From Antrihabitans auranticaus (lineage in GTDB: Bacteria > Actinomycetota > Actinomycetes > Mycobacteriales > Mycobacteriaceae): 64,000 nucleotides of DNA. The stretch's first letter is position 1; each line of letters opens with the position of its first letter. The stretch is from positions 682,001-746,000 of the forward strand of contig NZ_JAEMNW010000001.1 in NCBI RefSeq assembly GCF_016481275.1, in the 5' to 3' direction. The position numbers were made by a program, and so were the translations under genes. The notes beneath the pieces are model-generated. The model saw only the letters and a list, made by a program, of their open reading frames with translations. It searched no databases and was not told where the DNA came from. Below, piece by piece: positions 53,723 through 62,769 of the stretch.

Positions 53723-54180
53723 GCCGAGCAGGCACTCAGCCGAGCATCACCCGACCACTCGTCGCGGCATCACCCTGCTCGGCACACGAACTGCCAGTTC
53801 CCTTCACCCGCACTCCTTTTCGGGCACACCCCGGCGTGTCACCCGGCAAGTCCCGGTGCGGATCCCTAAAACGGGTGCGAACCAACCACCACCCGGCGTG
53901 TCACCCACCGACACACCGACCCAGTTTGCCGAGCAGGCACTCAGCCGAGCATCGCCCGAGAACTCGTCGCGGCATCAGCCTGCTCGGCACACGAACCACC
54001 AGTTCGCCTCACCCGCACCCCTTTTCGGGCACACCCCGGCGTGTCACCCGGCAAGTCCCGGTGCGGATCCCTAAAACGGGTGCGAACCAACACCACCCAC
54101 CGACACACCGACCCAGTTTGCCGAGCAGGCGCTCAGCCGAGCATCACCCGAGAACTCGTCGCGGCATCAGCCTGCTCGGC
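53723..54180. repeat. Three-copy palindromic intergenic repeat array (A-B-A-B-A)
   Basis: Module A (61 bp) occurs at 53723-53783, 53928-53988 and 54120-54180; each begins GCCGAGCAGG and ends CCTGCTCGGC, a perfect 10-bp inverted repeat around a 41-base loop. Modules B between them are 144 and 131 bp, nearly identical except for a 13-bp difference near CCACCCGGCGTGTC. Copies differ by a few substitutions. It sits 20 bp past the stop of the lipoprotein gene, so the third copy could also act as a terminator. Confidence 0.85.
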
Positions 54181-54200
54181 GAGCGGGATGACCCTGAGTA

Positions 54201-55451
54201 CTACTTTTGCGGCGGAACGTGGTCGGGAGCCAACACCGCACCAATTTTGCGCCACAGCACATCTCCCGCGTTGGGGACCGACTCGCCCTCGAACGCCTCC
54301 TCCGCGTAGGTGACAGCGACGGCGATCGCGATCTTGTCCTGGGGGAGGTATGCCTCTGCCGCGGAATAGCCGAAGAACAGTGGATTCTGCATCAACCAGT
54401 CACCGATGAGCCACACGCCGAGACCGTAGGTCTGTTCCACACCGAACTCGCGGCACGTGAGGCACCCCGGCAGCGCAGTCGTCTTGCCGCGCAGATCGGT
54501 CGTGGCCCACAGCTTGTACGACTCGGGAGTCAGCAACTTGCCGGTGCCGAGTGCGATTGCGGTGTCATGGAGGTCGGAAATGTTGGTCGTCTGGATTGCC
54601 CCGTGATTGATGGTCCACGAGGGATTCCAGAAGGACGATTCTTCATAGAACGGCTGGTCCGCGGGGATATTCAGGAAGGACTTCCGCTCGCCGGTGAACG
54701 CGTGCAGAACAGGCTCGGGAATCTCGGCCGTCAGGTTCGGGACGGTGTTCTTCAGTCCCAGCGGGTCGAGCACCTTCTCCTGCAACAGGTCGGCCATCGT
54801 TTCGCCTGTCGCCTTTTCGAGGACCTGTCCGAGAATGACGTAATTGGTGTGTGCGTAGTTCCAATTCGTTCCGGGCTCGTAGAGCAGCGGCTTGTTCACG
54901 GCGAGCGCCAGCTGGTCTTCTGTGGTCCAAGCCTTGAACGGATTGCCGTAGACCTGTTTCCCGAACTCCTCGTTCCCAAGTACGAAATCCTCGTATCCCG
55001 AGGTCATTTGGGCCAGCTGCCCGACCGTCACCCTGTCGGCATGCGGGAGGTCCGGGAGGTACTTCGACACCTTGTCGGCCAAGCTGACCTTCTGCTCTTC
55101 AACAAGCTTCATCAGTAAGGTCGACACATACGAGATCGCGACTGCGCCATTGCGGAAATGCATGTCGACGGTCGCCGGAACTCCGGTCATGGACTCCCCG
55201 AGGGCCTGCGTCACAATTTCTTTGCCGTCGATACTCACCTTCACGATCACGGCTTTCATGTGCGCTTCCGCCATGTAGTCGCGCGCGACTTTCAGGACCG
55301 CCTCGGCCTTTTCCGGATCGGCAGACGCGACCGTGGGGGCGGCGCCGGAACTGGTCGACGATTCCGAGGACGAATCGTCCGACGTGCAACCCGCTACCAA
55401 ACCCAAAGCACACGCGAATACAGCAACCCGCAGCAAAATGGACATGCGCAA
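54201..55451 (-). CDS. Lipoprotein of the serine-hydrolase/beta-lactamase fold lacking catalytic residues
   Basis: 416 residues. Lipobox LVAGC with Cys22, then a Ser-rich linker. The fold of class-C-like serine hydrolases (LVEEQKVSLADKVSKYLPD about 116-134, MTSGYEDFV about 149-157, LLYEPGTNWNY about 189-199) is clear. The usual S-x-x-K is replaced by A103-V-A-I106, the Y-x-N site reads Y199-A-H201, and the third motif near residue 360 (FFGYSA) has no H/K-x-G. Two cysteines (330, 333) may form a disulfide. Likely a non-enzymatic binding lipoprotein or an enzyme with other chemistry. Confidence 0.82.
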   Translation of the reverse strand: MRMSILLRVAVFACALGLVAGCTSDDSSSESSTSSGAAPTVASADPEKAEAVLKVARDYMAEAHMKAVIVKVSIDGKEIVTQALGESMTGVPATVDMHFRNGAVAISYVSTLLMKLVEEQKVSLADKVSKYLPDLPHADRVTVGQLAQMTSGYEDFVLGNEEFGKQVYGNPFKAWTTEDQLALAVNKPLLYEPGTNWNYAHTNYVILGQVLEKATGETMADLLQEKVLDPLGLKNTVPNLTAEIPEPVLHAFTGERKSFLNIPADQPFYEESSFWNPSWTINHGAIQTTNISDLHDTAIALGTGKLLTPESYKLWATTDLRGKTTALPGCLTCREFGVEQTYGLGVWLIGDWLMQNPLFFGYSAAEAYLPQDKIAIAVAVTYAEEAFEGESVPNAGDVLWRKIGAVLAPDHVPPQK

Positions 55452-55499
55452 ACTGTCCCCGATTCGCGCCCGTTCCGACGGGTTTTCACCGGGAATTGT

Positions 55500-56636
55500 T
55501 CAGGCGCTCTGGATTCGCTCGGCAACGTCGACGATCCGGCCGCTCGGGTCGGCCAGTTCCTCGGCGACGACGGAGGCAACCTGCTGGGCGATCTCGCCCT
55601 TGATTCCGCCCACCATGCTCAACACGGTTGCGCTGAGCCCCTTTGCGCTCAGGTCGATCTCGATGTCCTCGGCACCCGGTGCCGGGACGTCGACGACGAT
55701 GAGCAGGTAGTCGGCGGCCTTGGCCGTCAGCACGAGCGGAATCTCGATGTTCGCGGCGTAGTGGTTATCGCGGCGCAGCGAGATGACGAGGTCGAGAGAC
55801 ACCGGGATTCGCAGGTCGATGACGACGAAATCGCCTGTGCCACGACGAGATACGAGCGGCTTGCCGACCTTTCCCGTCGCGTTGACGTCGGCGATACCTT
55901 TCGGGCCCGCCTTCAGCGGACCGATTTCGATCTGGCGACCGTCCAGATCTTCGACGGCGCTCGCAATCCGCTCCTCGGTGACGGCGGTGCGGTAGAACTT
56001 CGCACCGAAGTCGTTGTACGTCATCCATTTGAACTTCAGGCTCGTGTCTTCGGGGGTGTCGTCGATACGCGCGGCGATGTCGAACACTCTGCCCCGCAAC
56101 GATTCTGCCTCGCCGGTCATGAGGTTGATCCGGTTGGCGACCTCGCGGCGGATGACCTCACCCATCGGTTCGAGCAACCACTGCCAGGCCGCACCCAGGG
56201 CTTCGGCACGAACGACAAGTGCGACATCGCGGTGTGAGATCTGGGGGATGTCGATGACGATCCGCAGCGGTTCCGCGGCGCGCGCGTGCAGCGCCAACCG
56301 GATCTCGATGCCGACCTGAATGCGGACCTCCTGGCCGAGCCGCAGGACCACGCTCAACGACGCCGGCACGAGCAGATCGAACGCCACGTCGTCGCCGGCA
56401 TGCTTGCTGATCGTCGGTTTCCCGACGCTGCCCTCTGCGACGAATCCCGCGAGCCCACCTGGCCCGAGGCCGATCGGGCCGATCTTGATGCCCTTGCCTG
56501 CCATGCCTTCGACGGCTGCGGCGATGCGATCTGTGGTTACTGCCTCGACGAAGAACCGCTTGCCGAACTCGCCGTAGGAAATCCACGTCAAATCTGTGTG
56601 TGGCGGCGCGGCAACATCGTGGTTCGACTCGGTCAT
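55500..56636 (-). CDS. Internally duplicated protein of unknown function (two domains of about 186 residues)
   Basis: 378 residues. Residues about 17-180 and 203-366 are clearly the same domain twice: WISYGEFGKRFFVEAVTTDR with IKIGPIGLGPGGLAG against WMTYNDFGAKFYRTAVTEER with IEIGPLKAGPKGIAD, each followed by VGKP, beta strands (for example SVVLRLGQEVRIQVGIEIRL) and a long amphipathic helix. The pattern of long strands and Gly-Pro loops could fit a lipid-binding tubular fold; this is only a guess. No signal peptide or membrane segment. Divergent from the acyltransferase gene. Confidence 0.78.
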   Translation of the reverse strand: MTESNHDVAAPPHTDLTWISYGEFGKRFFVEAVTTDRIAAAVEGMAGKGIKIGPIGLGPGGLAGFVAEGSVGKPTISKHAGDDVAFDLLVPASLSVVLRLGQEVRIQVGIEIRLALHARAAEPLRIVIDIPQISHRDVALVVRAEALGAAWQWLLEPMGEVIRREVANRINLMTGEAESLRGRVFDIAARIDDTPEDTSLKFKWMTYNDFGAKFYRTAVTEERIASAVEDLDGRQIEIGPLKAGPKGIADVNATGKVGKPLVSRRGTGDFVVIDLRIPVSLDLVISLRRDNHYAANIEIPLVLTAKAADYLLIVVDVPAPGAEDIEIDLSAKGLSATVLSMVGGIKGEIAQQVASVVAEELADPSGRIVDVAERIQSA

Positions 56637-56758
56637 ATCAGCAGTCCCCTTCGCTTACGCGTCCTTGCGAGCAGCGGCTCTACGATACTCGGATTACCTA
56701 CCGCACCTGAGTAGTTCTGCTCTCCTACGGCCCGGCGGGCGGCGGCAACCTCTTCTAC

Positions 56759-58096
56759 ATGCGATTACTACCCTCCGCCGCAACCGTCGAAGCGCTGACA
56801 CCGAGGACCAGGGACAGGTCTCTGGACCTCGTTCGACTCGCCTCGCTGCTCGTCGTCATCAGCGGCCACGGCCTGATGCTCCTCGTGACCGTCGGTCCGG
56901 GAACGGTGTCGTTCGGCAACCTGCTCACCGGTTCCGCGACGTTGCAGGCGCTCACCTGGATTCTGCAGGTACTCCCGCTGTTCTTCTTTGCAGGCGCCGC
57001 GTCGAGCGCGATGAGCTGGCGGCCGGGCAACGCTTGGGGAGCCTGGCTGATGCGCCGTGCGCAGCGCCTGTACCGCCCCGTCTTCTACTATCTCGCCGCA
57101 TGGGCGGTCGCCCTGTTCCTGCTGCGGGACGTGATGGCGCCGAACGTGAACGAACGCATTGCTGCGATCAGCACGCAACTGTTGTGGTTCATCGGTGTCT
57201 ACATCGTGGTGCTCGCGTTCGTTCCCGCCTTGGCAGCCATGCAGCACGGCTGGCAGGTCGCGACCGTCGTACTCGGCCTGTACTGCGGCGCTGCCGCGGT
57301 CGACGCCATTCGCCTGGGCGGCGGACCCGAGAGCCTCGGCTACCTCAACCTGCTGGTGTGGCTCATCCCCGCGGCCCTCGGGATCGGGTATGTCCGTGGG
57401 TTGATTTCGCGGTTCACGGCCGGGATCGTCGCGATGACGTCGGTCGCTGCGAACGTTCTTCTCGTGCTCGCCGGGCCGTACGAAGTCAGCCTGGTGACCG
57501 TCGACGGGCAACGTCTGTCCAACATGACGCCACCCTCATTGCTGCTGGCCGGTCACGCGATCGCACTGTCGTGCCTGTTCATTCTCGCGTCACCCTGGTG
57601 CGGCCGCTTCGCCCGGCGACCACGAGTCTGGCGAATCGTCGCGCTCGGCAACGGTGGCGCGATGACGCTGTATCTCTGGCACATGCCGGCGCTGCTCACG
57701 ATCGCGTACATCAGCCATCTCCTCGGCTTCGACCGTTCGGATCCAGCCCAACCCGGCTTCGCCGTGCTGGTCGTCGTTCAACTTGGCGCACTTTATTCGT
57801 TGACGGCGGCATTGTTCCTCGCCCTGAGTCCGCTCGAAGACCGCAAGTTGCCCTGGTGGGACGACGCAATCGGTCTCCGGCACAGCGCCGTGGTCGGGGC
57901 GGCTGTCGTCACGGCCGGCATCGCCACGTTGCTGGCGGCGAAGTGGGGATTCGTCGGGACCGGCGTGTGGTGCACCCTCATATCGCTGGCGGCCCTGGCA
58001 ACCGCGCGCGTCGCCGGCCGACCGCCGAGAGGACTGGACTCATGGCCGGGTACTCCCCCGGAACGCCCGCTGGTCGGCACCTCGACCGCAGGCTAG
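56759..58096 (+). CDS. Acyltransferase family 3 membrane protein
   Basis: 445 residues, about ten hydrophobic segments. N-terminal family signature RDRSLDLVRLASLLVVISGHG (split; about residues 18-38) with the conserved catalytic-type His, and LPLFFFAGAASSAMSWR. Acyltransferase-3 proteins O-acylate glycans, lipids or antibiotics; donor and acceptor unknown. The 3' end overlaps the convergent CHAP gene by 4 bp. Confidence 0.87.
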   Translation: MRLLPSAATVEALTPRTRDRSLDLVRLASLLVVISGHGLMLLVTVGPGTVSFGNLLTGSATLQALTWILQVLPLFFFAGAASSAMSWRPGNAWGAWLMRRAQRLYRPVFYYLAAWAVALFLLRDVMAPNVNERIAAISTQLLWFIGVYIVVLAFVPALAAMQHGWQVATVVLGLYCGAAAVDAIRLGGGPESLGYLNLLVWLIPAALGIGYVRGLISRFTAGIVAMTSVAANVLLVLAGPYEVSLVTVDGQRLSNMTPPSLLLAGHAIALSCLFILASPWCGRFARRPRVWRIVALGNGGAMTLYLWHMPALLTIAYISHLLGFDRSDPAQPGFAVLVVVQLGALYSLTAALFLALSPLEDRKLPWWDDAIGLRHSAVVGAAVVTAGIATLLAAKWGFVGTGVWCTLISLAALATARVAGRPPRGLDSWPGTPPERPLVGTSTAG

Positions 58097-58653
58097 ACGG
58101 TCTTTCCGAAGCCGACGAGGCCCGGGTCGGCACCGATCGTGAACGTGCTGACCCGGATCTCGTTCCCTTCGTTGCCGCCGACCGTCGTGATCTCGGCACC
58201 GTCGACCGCTACGACGATGTTGGTGTGCTGACCGAACGGACTGGCGGCGGAATACAGTGCAACGTCGCCGATCACCGGTCGAAAGTCCGAGCCCGCCGCG
58301 ACGAACCGGTCGGTGCCCCGGTAGTACTCCTCGAGTGCGGCAACTCCCGGTATTCGCCACGATCCCGAGTTCGGGTTCGCGAACGGCACCCCTGCCTCAC
58401 GCATCACCCAACTGACGAAGTCGGCGCACCACGCCTCCTCCACTCCCTCCGAGTAGGTGGTGCCGGGTCGTTGGCCGTCGAATTCGGTTCTGAGAATCTC
58501 CACGATGCGCTGCTGGCCCGGACCGAGCGAAGCCGGATCGACAGCCGGGAACTCCTGCTTGTTCTTCCCGAAAAACGTCACCATCCCGACAACTATCAAA
58601 GCGACCACCACGACCGCGACGGCTCCGATTGCCGCCCAGAGCTTTTTGGTCAC
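58093..58653 (-). CDS. Membrane-anchored CHAP-domain amidase/peptidase
   Basis: 186 residues from GTG 58653, overlapping the VOC-gene stop by 4 bp. One N-terminal transmembrane segment (about residues 7-28, LWAAIGAVAVVVVALIVVGM), then a CHAP-type papain-like domain with nucleophile Cys in EEAWCADFVSWVMREAG (about residues 72-88), His in GQHTNIVVAV (about 142) and the polar GGNEGNE (about 159). A likely peptidoglycan hydrolase outside the membrane, anchored by its N-terminus. Confidence 0.85.
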   Translation of the reverse strand: MTKKLWAAIGAVAVVVVALIVVGMVTFFGKNKQEFPAVDPASLGPGQQRIVEILRTEFDGQRPGTTYSEGVEEAWCADFVSWVMREAGVPFANPNSGSWRIPGVAALEEYYRGTDRFVAAGSDFRPVIGDVALYSAASPFGQHTNIVVAVDGAEITTVGGNEGNEIRVSTFTIGADPGLVGFGKTV

Positions 58654-59006
58654 GCGTCAGCCGCCGATCGCACTACGCACCACTCGTTGCCCTCGGGGTC
58701 GAGGAGAACCTGGAACGACCCTTCCGAATCGCTGATGATGCCGTCGACTTTGACAGCACCGAGGCGCACAGCTTCGTCGGCACCCCACGCGACGTCGTCG
58801 ACCAGAACGTCCAAATGCACGCGATTCTTGACGACCTTCTCTTCGGGCACTTTCTGGAACGCCACACGTGTCCAGCCGGGCGGGTCGATGTACCACCAGG
58901 ACTCGCTGCGACCGACCGGCTCACCGCCGAGAACCTTCGCCCAGAAAATTGCCAGTTCTCGCGGCGACCTGCAATCGAACACGACTTCGTCAATCGTCCC
59001 CAGCAT
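58650..59006 (-). CDS. VOC-family protein (glyoxalase-like)
   Basis: 118 residues. One glyoxalase_6-type module: VVFDCRSPRELAIFWAKVLGG (split; about residues 7-27), WWYIDPPGWTRVAFQKVPEE and HLDVLVDDVAWG with the family His, then LLDPEGNEWCVV. Translationally coupled to the CHAP gene. Substrate unknown. It is divergent from the allophanate-hydrolase-type gene across 85 bp. Confidence 0.86.
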   Translation of the reverse strand: MLGTIDEVVFDCRSPRELAIFWAKVLGGEPVGRSESWWYIDPPGWTRVAFQKVPEEKVVKNRVHLDVLVDDVAWGADEAVRLGAVKVDGIISDSEGSFQVLLDPEGNEWCVVRSAADA

Positions 59007-59091
59007 TTGCCCAGTTTACCGGCTGGCTCGATAACACAATCGACACGCAAGCGTTCCAAGGGCGCCATTCGCCCTGTCGACAATCGACGGC

Positions 59092-60510
59092 ATGACATTC
59101 GCGCAACGTCCGCCAGGTCCGTCGCTCGGTCCCTCTGTCGCGGAGTATCTGGACTCCTATGCCAGCGGATCGGGCACTCCGGTCAAGACGGCAATGCGGG
59201 TGGCCGACGCCATCGCGGCCCGCGGCGACGACGGCACGTGGATTTCGACGGTCTCGCGCGCGGACCTCATCGCTGCGGCCAGGGCGATCGAAAACCGGCC
59301 CGGCGCACGAGCTTTGCCGCTCTACGGCGTCCCGTTCGGTGTCAAGGACAGCATCGACGTCGCGGGCGTCGCGACAACACTCGCGTGTCCGGATTACGCC
59401 TACGTCGCAGACACCACCGCGCCCGCCGTCGCAGCCCTGCTCGACGCGGGCGCGCTGTACGTCGGGAAGACGAGCCTGGACCAGTTCGCCACGGGGCTGA
59501 ACGGAACCCGGACCCCGCACACGATCCCGCGAAGCGTCTACGGCCGCGAACTGATATCGGGCGGTTCGAGTTCCGGCTCCGCACTGGCCGTCGCGCTCGG
59601 CCAGGTGCCGTTCTGCGTCGCGACCGACACCGCAGGTTCTGGACGAGTTCCCGCCGCGCTCAACGGAGTTGTCGGATTCAAGCCCTCGCGCGGTGTGATC
59701 AGCGCCGTCGGACTCGTACCGGCATGCAAGTCGCTCGACTGCATCACCGTGATGGGCGGCTGCATCGACGACATCGATCGCGCCTTCGACGTGATGGCAG
59801 GTACCGACGAAGAGGATTCCTGGACGCGACCACGCGGACCGCGCTACGCGGGGACGCCGATCCGGATCGGCCTGCCGCCCGCGCCGGAGCTCGAATTCTT
59901 CGGCGACGAGCCCATGGCTGCAGCACATTTCGCGGTTCGTGATCGAATCCTGCGCGGCGCCGCGGACACCGTCGTTGCACCGCTGGACCCATTTCTCGCC
60001 GCCGGTGCATTGCTCTACCAAGGCCCGTGGGTCGCGGAACGACTCGTCGAGTTCGCGGGTTTCCTCGCCGAACAGCCCGAGTCGATTCATCCCGTGGTGC
60101 GCGAGATCCTGCGCAGCGGTGGAAAGTACACGGCTGTCGACGCTTTCCGAGCCCAGCAACGCCTACAGGAGTTGCGGGCAGAGGTCGGTCGGCTGTGGCG
60201 CGACATGGACGTGCTGATCCTGCCGACGATCGGCACAACCTTCACCGTCGACCAAGTATTGGCGCGGCCGATCGAATGCAACACCGTGCTCGGTCACTAC
60301 ACGCATTTCGGCAATCTGCTCGACCTCGTCGGGGTGGCGGTGCCGATGGGTGTCACAGCGGACGGGAGGCCGTTCAGCGTGATGATCCTCGGACCGGCCC
60401 TCTCCGACGACACCGTCCTGCACGTCGCGGCGCAACTGCTGGACTCGCCACGGGCGACGGAAGAACTTGTCCCGCAAACTCTAACCCGCATTCGACAGGA
60501 GTACCCATGA
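59092..60510 (+). CDS. atzF: Allophanate-hydrolase-type amidase, lacking the C-terminal domain
   Basis: 472 residues. Amidase-signature enzyme with the Ser-cisSer-Lys triad: K85 in FGVKDSID, Ser159/160 in [12 protein letters not shown], and nucleophile-type S183 in [27 protein letters not shown] and [15 protein letters not shown] are typical of allophanate hydrolase (AtzF/TrzF) rather than GatA. Full enzymes are near 600 residues with a C-terminal domain of about 130; that part is missing here, and the frame ends normally. Makes CO2 and ammonia from allophanate. Coupled to the next gene by ATGA. Confidence 0.82.
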   Translation: MTFAQRPPGPSLGPSVAEYLDSYASGSGTPVKTAMRVADAIAARGDDGTWISTVSRADLIAAARAIENRPGARALPLYGVPFGVKDSIDVAGVATTLACPDYAYVADTTAPAVAALLDAGALYVGKTSLDQFATGLNGTRTPHTIPRSVYGRELISGGSSSGSALAVALGQVPFCVATDTAGSGRVPAALNGVVGFKPSRGVISAVGLVPACKSLDCITVMGGCIDDIDRAFDVMAGTDEEDSWTRPRGPRYAGTPIRIGLPPAPELEFFGDEPMAAAHFAVRDRILRGAADTVVAPLDPFLAAGALLYQGPWVAERLVEFAGFLAEQPESIHPVVREILRSGGKYTAVDAFRAQQRLQELRAEVGRLWRDMDVLILPTIGTTFTVDQVLARPIECNTVLGHYTHFGNLLDLVGVAVPMGVTADGRPFSVMILGPALSDDTVLHVAAQLLDSPRATEELVPQTLTRIRQEYP

Positions 60511-61187
60511 CCAGCGTCGACGCACTTCCGACACCGTTCGAGCTGACGCCGGAGACCACGGCCCTGGTGATCATCGACATGCAGCGGGACTTCCTGTTGC
60601 CCGGCGGTTTCGGGGAGAGTCTGGGCAACGACGTGTCGCTTCTGCAGAAAGCCATCGGACCACTCCGCGACCTCCTCGAAGCCGCCAGGGCTGCAGGCAT
60701 TTTGGTTGTGCACACACGCGAAGGGCATCTGCCGGACCTGTCCGATTGCCCGCCCGCGAAGCTGCAGCGCGGCAACCCGTCGCACCGCATCGGCGATCCA
60801 GGTGCGTTCGGGCGCATCCTGATTCGGGGCGAGTACGGGCACGACATCGTCGACGAACTCGCCCCTGTCGAAGGTGAGATCGTGATCGACAAGCCCGGCA
60901 AAGGCGCTTTCTACGCCACCGAATTGCAGGACGTCCTGACGGCTGCAGGCGTTACGCGCCTGTTGGTCACGGGCGTCACGACCGAGGTGTGCGTGCACAC
61001 GACGGTGCGCGAAGCGAACGATCGGGGCTACGAGTGCCTCGTCGTATCCGATTGCGTCGGTTCGTATTTCCCCGAATTCCAGCGGGTGGGGCTGGACATG
61101 ATCAGCGCGCAGGGCGGCATCTTCGGCTGGGTCGCCGACAGCGCTGCCGTAGTACCCGCACTCGCCCTCGCCTCGACCCCCGCCTGA
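60507..61187 (+). CDS. biuH: Isochorismatase-fold amidohydrolase, biuret-hydrolase type
   Basis: 226 residues from ATG 60507. Catalytic triad typical of cysteine hydrolases in this fold: D24 in [17 protein letters not shown]129 in IDKPGKGAF, and C162 in [18 protein letters not shown]; the K-to-C spacing is that of BiuH. The [11 protein letters not shown] and [17 protein letters not shown] loops are long, as in biuret hydrolases. It converts biuret to allophanate, the substrate of the upstream gene. Other ureido compounds are possible. Confidence 0.74.
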   Translation: MTSVDALPTPFELTPETTALVIIDMQRDFLLPGGFGESLGNDVSLLQKAIGPLRDLLEAARAAGILVVHTREGHLPDLSDCPPAKLQRGNPSHRIGDPGAFGRILIRGEYGHDIVDELAPVEGEIVIDKPGKGAFYATELQDVLTAAGVTRLLVTGVTTEVCVHTTVREANDRGYECLVVSDCVGSYFPEFQRVGLDMISAQGGIFGWVADSAAVVPALALASTPA

Positions 61188-61200
61188 ACAGGAACCGAAC

Positions 61201-62769
61201 ATGAGCGTCGACACTGCCAAGAAGATCGAGGACACACCCCCGGCCAAGCCGGTGATCCCGTGGTGGACCCGCGGCGATACCAACGCGTTCTTCGGACTCG
61301 GGTTCAACATCCTGGTCAACGTGCTGACGTTGACCGTGTTGATGACCGTTGTCGTCAACGTGCCCGGCGACGACGTCTTCGGCACGATCCTGCCCGCGCT
61401 CGGCATCGCGCTCGTGCTGGGCAACCTCTACTACACGATGCTTGCACGCCGCCTCGCCAAGCGTGAGAACCGCACGGACGTAACGGCTTTACCGTACGGT
61501 CCGAGCGTTCCGCACATGTTCATCGTCGTGTTCGTCGTGATGCTCCCGGTCGCTATTGCAACCGGCGATCCCATAGCGGCATGGCAAGCCGGACTGGCGT
61601 GGGCGTTCATGATCGGCATCATCGTGATGATCGGCGCCTTTGTCGGACCCTACATTCGCAAGCTCACGCCGCGGGCCGCGATGCTCGGCACGCTCGCCGG
61701 GATCTCGATCACCTTCATCTCCATGCGCCCGGCAGCGCAGATGTGGGAGGTCGCGTGGATCGGATTGCCGGTTCTCGCGATCATTTTGATCGGCTTCTTC
61801 ACCAATGTTCGCCTACCGGGCAATATTCCGGTCGGACTTGCCGCGCTTCTGGTGGGCACCGCTATCGGCTGGATCGGCGGGTACATGTCCGCACCCGACG
61901 TCTCGTCGGCGATCAGCGATATCGCCATCGGCCTCCCTGACTTGCGCGTCGACATGCTGTTCGACGGTCTGAAGGATCTGGCTCCGCTGCTCGGCACCGC
62001 AATTCCGTTGGGTATCTACAACTTCACCGAGGCGATGAGCAACGTCGAAAGCGCAGCCGCCGCCGGTGACGACTACAACCTGCGCAGCGTGCTACTCGCA
62101 GACGGTGCGGGAGCCGTCATCGGATCGGCCTTCGGTTCCCCCTTCCCGCCCGCCGTGTACATCGGTCACCCGGGCTGGAAGGACGCCGGCGGCCGAATCG
62201 GGTACTCGCTGGCCAGCGGGGCGGTCATCGGATTGTTCTGCTTTCTGGGCCTTTTCGGCGTGCTGGCCACGATCTTGCCGATTCCAGCTATCGTCCCGAT
62301 CCTGCTCTACATCGGCTTGCTGATCGGCGCGCAGGCCTTTCAGGCTGTGCCCAAGATCCACGCGGTCGCCGTCGTCGCAGCGCTGCTGCCGAACCTTGCG
62401 CAATGGGCGACCGGCCTGATCGACAACGCGCTTGCGGCGGCGGGGACGTCCGCCGAGCAGGTCGGTTCGGCTGCGCTGAACCAGAACGGAGTCGTCTACG
62501 ACGGGCTGAAGACCCTCGGCGAGGGTGCTGTTCTCACCGGCCTCGTGCTGGGCACGATCGTCACGTTCATCATCGACAAGAAATTCCTCTTCGCCGCGAT
62601 CGCCGCAGCGGTCGGTGCCGTGCTCACGTTCATCGGACTGATCCACGGCGAATCCGTTGCGTGGGCTGCCAATCCGGAGGTCGCGCTCGGCTATCTGATG
62701 TTCGCGATCATCTGCGTCGGGTACTCGTTCCTGCCGACGGCAAAGCCGGTCGCTAATCTGGCGGAGTGA
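61201..62769 (+). CDS. NCS2-like (nucleobase/azelaic-type) permease
   Basis: 522 residues, 13 bp after the biuH stop. Twelve to fourteen hydrophobic segments. Conserved stretch RTDVTALPYGPSVPHMF (about residues 93-109) and the late GSPFPPAVYIGHPGWKDAGG (about 314-333) place it in the AzgA/NCS2-related permease group rather than the UraA core. Its place directly behind a biuret-to-ammonia pair suggests uptake of biuret or a related ureido compound; substrate is inferred. Confidence 0.8.
   Translation: MSVDTAKKIEDTPPAKPVIPWWTRGDTNAFFGLGFNILVNVLTLTVLMTVVVNVPGDDVFGTILPALGIALVLGNLYYTMLARRLAKRENRTDVTALPYGPSVPHMFIVVFVVMLPVAIATGDPIAAWQAGLAWAFMIGIIVMIGAFVGPYIRKLTPRAAMLGTLAGISITFISMRPAAQMWEVAWIGLPVLAIILIGFFTNVRLPGNIPVGLAALLVGTAIGWIGGYMSAPDVSSAISDIAIGLPDLRVDMLFDGLKDLAPLLGTAIPLGIYNFTEAMSNVESAAAAGDDYNLRSVLLADGAGAVIGSAFGSPFPPAVYIGHPGWKDAGGRIGYSLASGAVIGLFCFLGLFGVLATILPIPAIVPILLYIGLLIGAQAFQAVPKIHAVAVVAALLPNLAQWATGLIDNALAAAGTSAEQVGSAALNQNGVVYDGLKTLGEGAVLTGLVLGTIVTFIIDKKFLFAAIAAAVGAVLTFIGLIHGESVAWAANPEVALGYLMFAIICVGYSFLPTAKPVANLAE

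Larger units (their letters stand above)
53552..54200. other. 649-bp gene-free interval with promoter elements and a repeat array
   Basis: No plausible gene. The left part holds the DUF1906 promoter region; on the minus strand a GTTACC-AAT-GTGACC-AAT-GTGCC run (53671-53691) with a further GTCACC (53659-53664) lies about 110-140 bp from the start. The right part (53723-54180) is a three-copy palindromic repeat array; short ORFs there are just the same repeat read in different frames and are not reported. Confidence 0.6.

Noticed and set aside
53723-54180. A CRISPR array
   Set aside because: There are just three 61-bp units with unlike spacers of 131-144 bp that are themselves repeated, and no cas genes. 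This is not CRISPR layout.
53707-54313. Short ORFs (54-90 residues) inside the palindromic repeats
   Set aside because: The same repeat is read in three frames, with no ribosome sites and no shared start, so no coding claim is supported.
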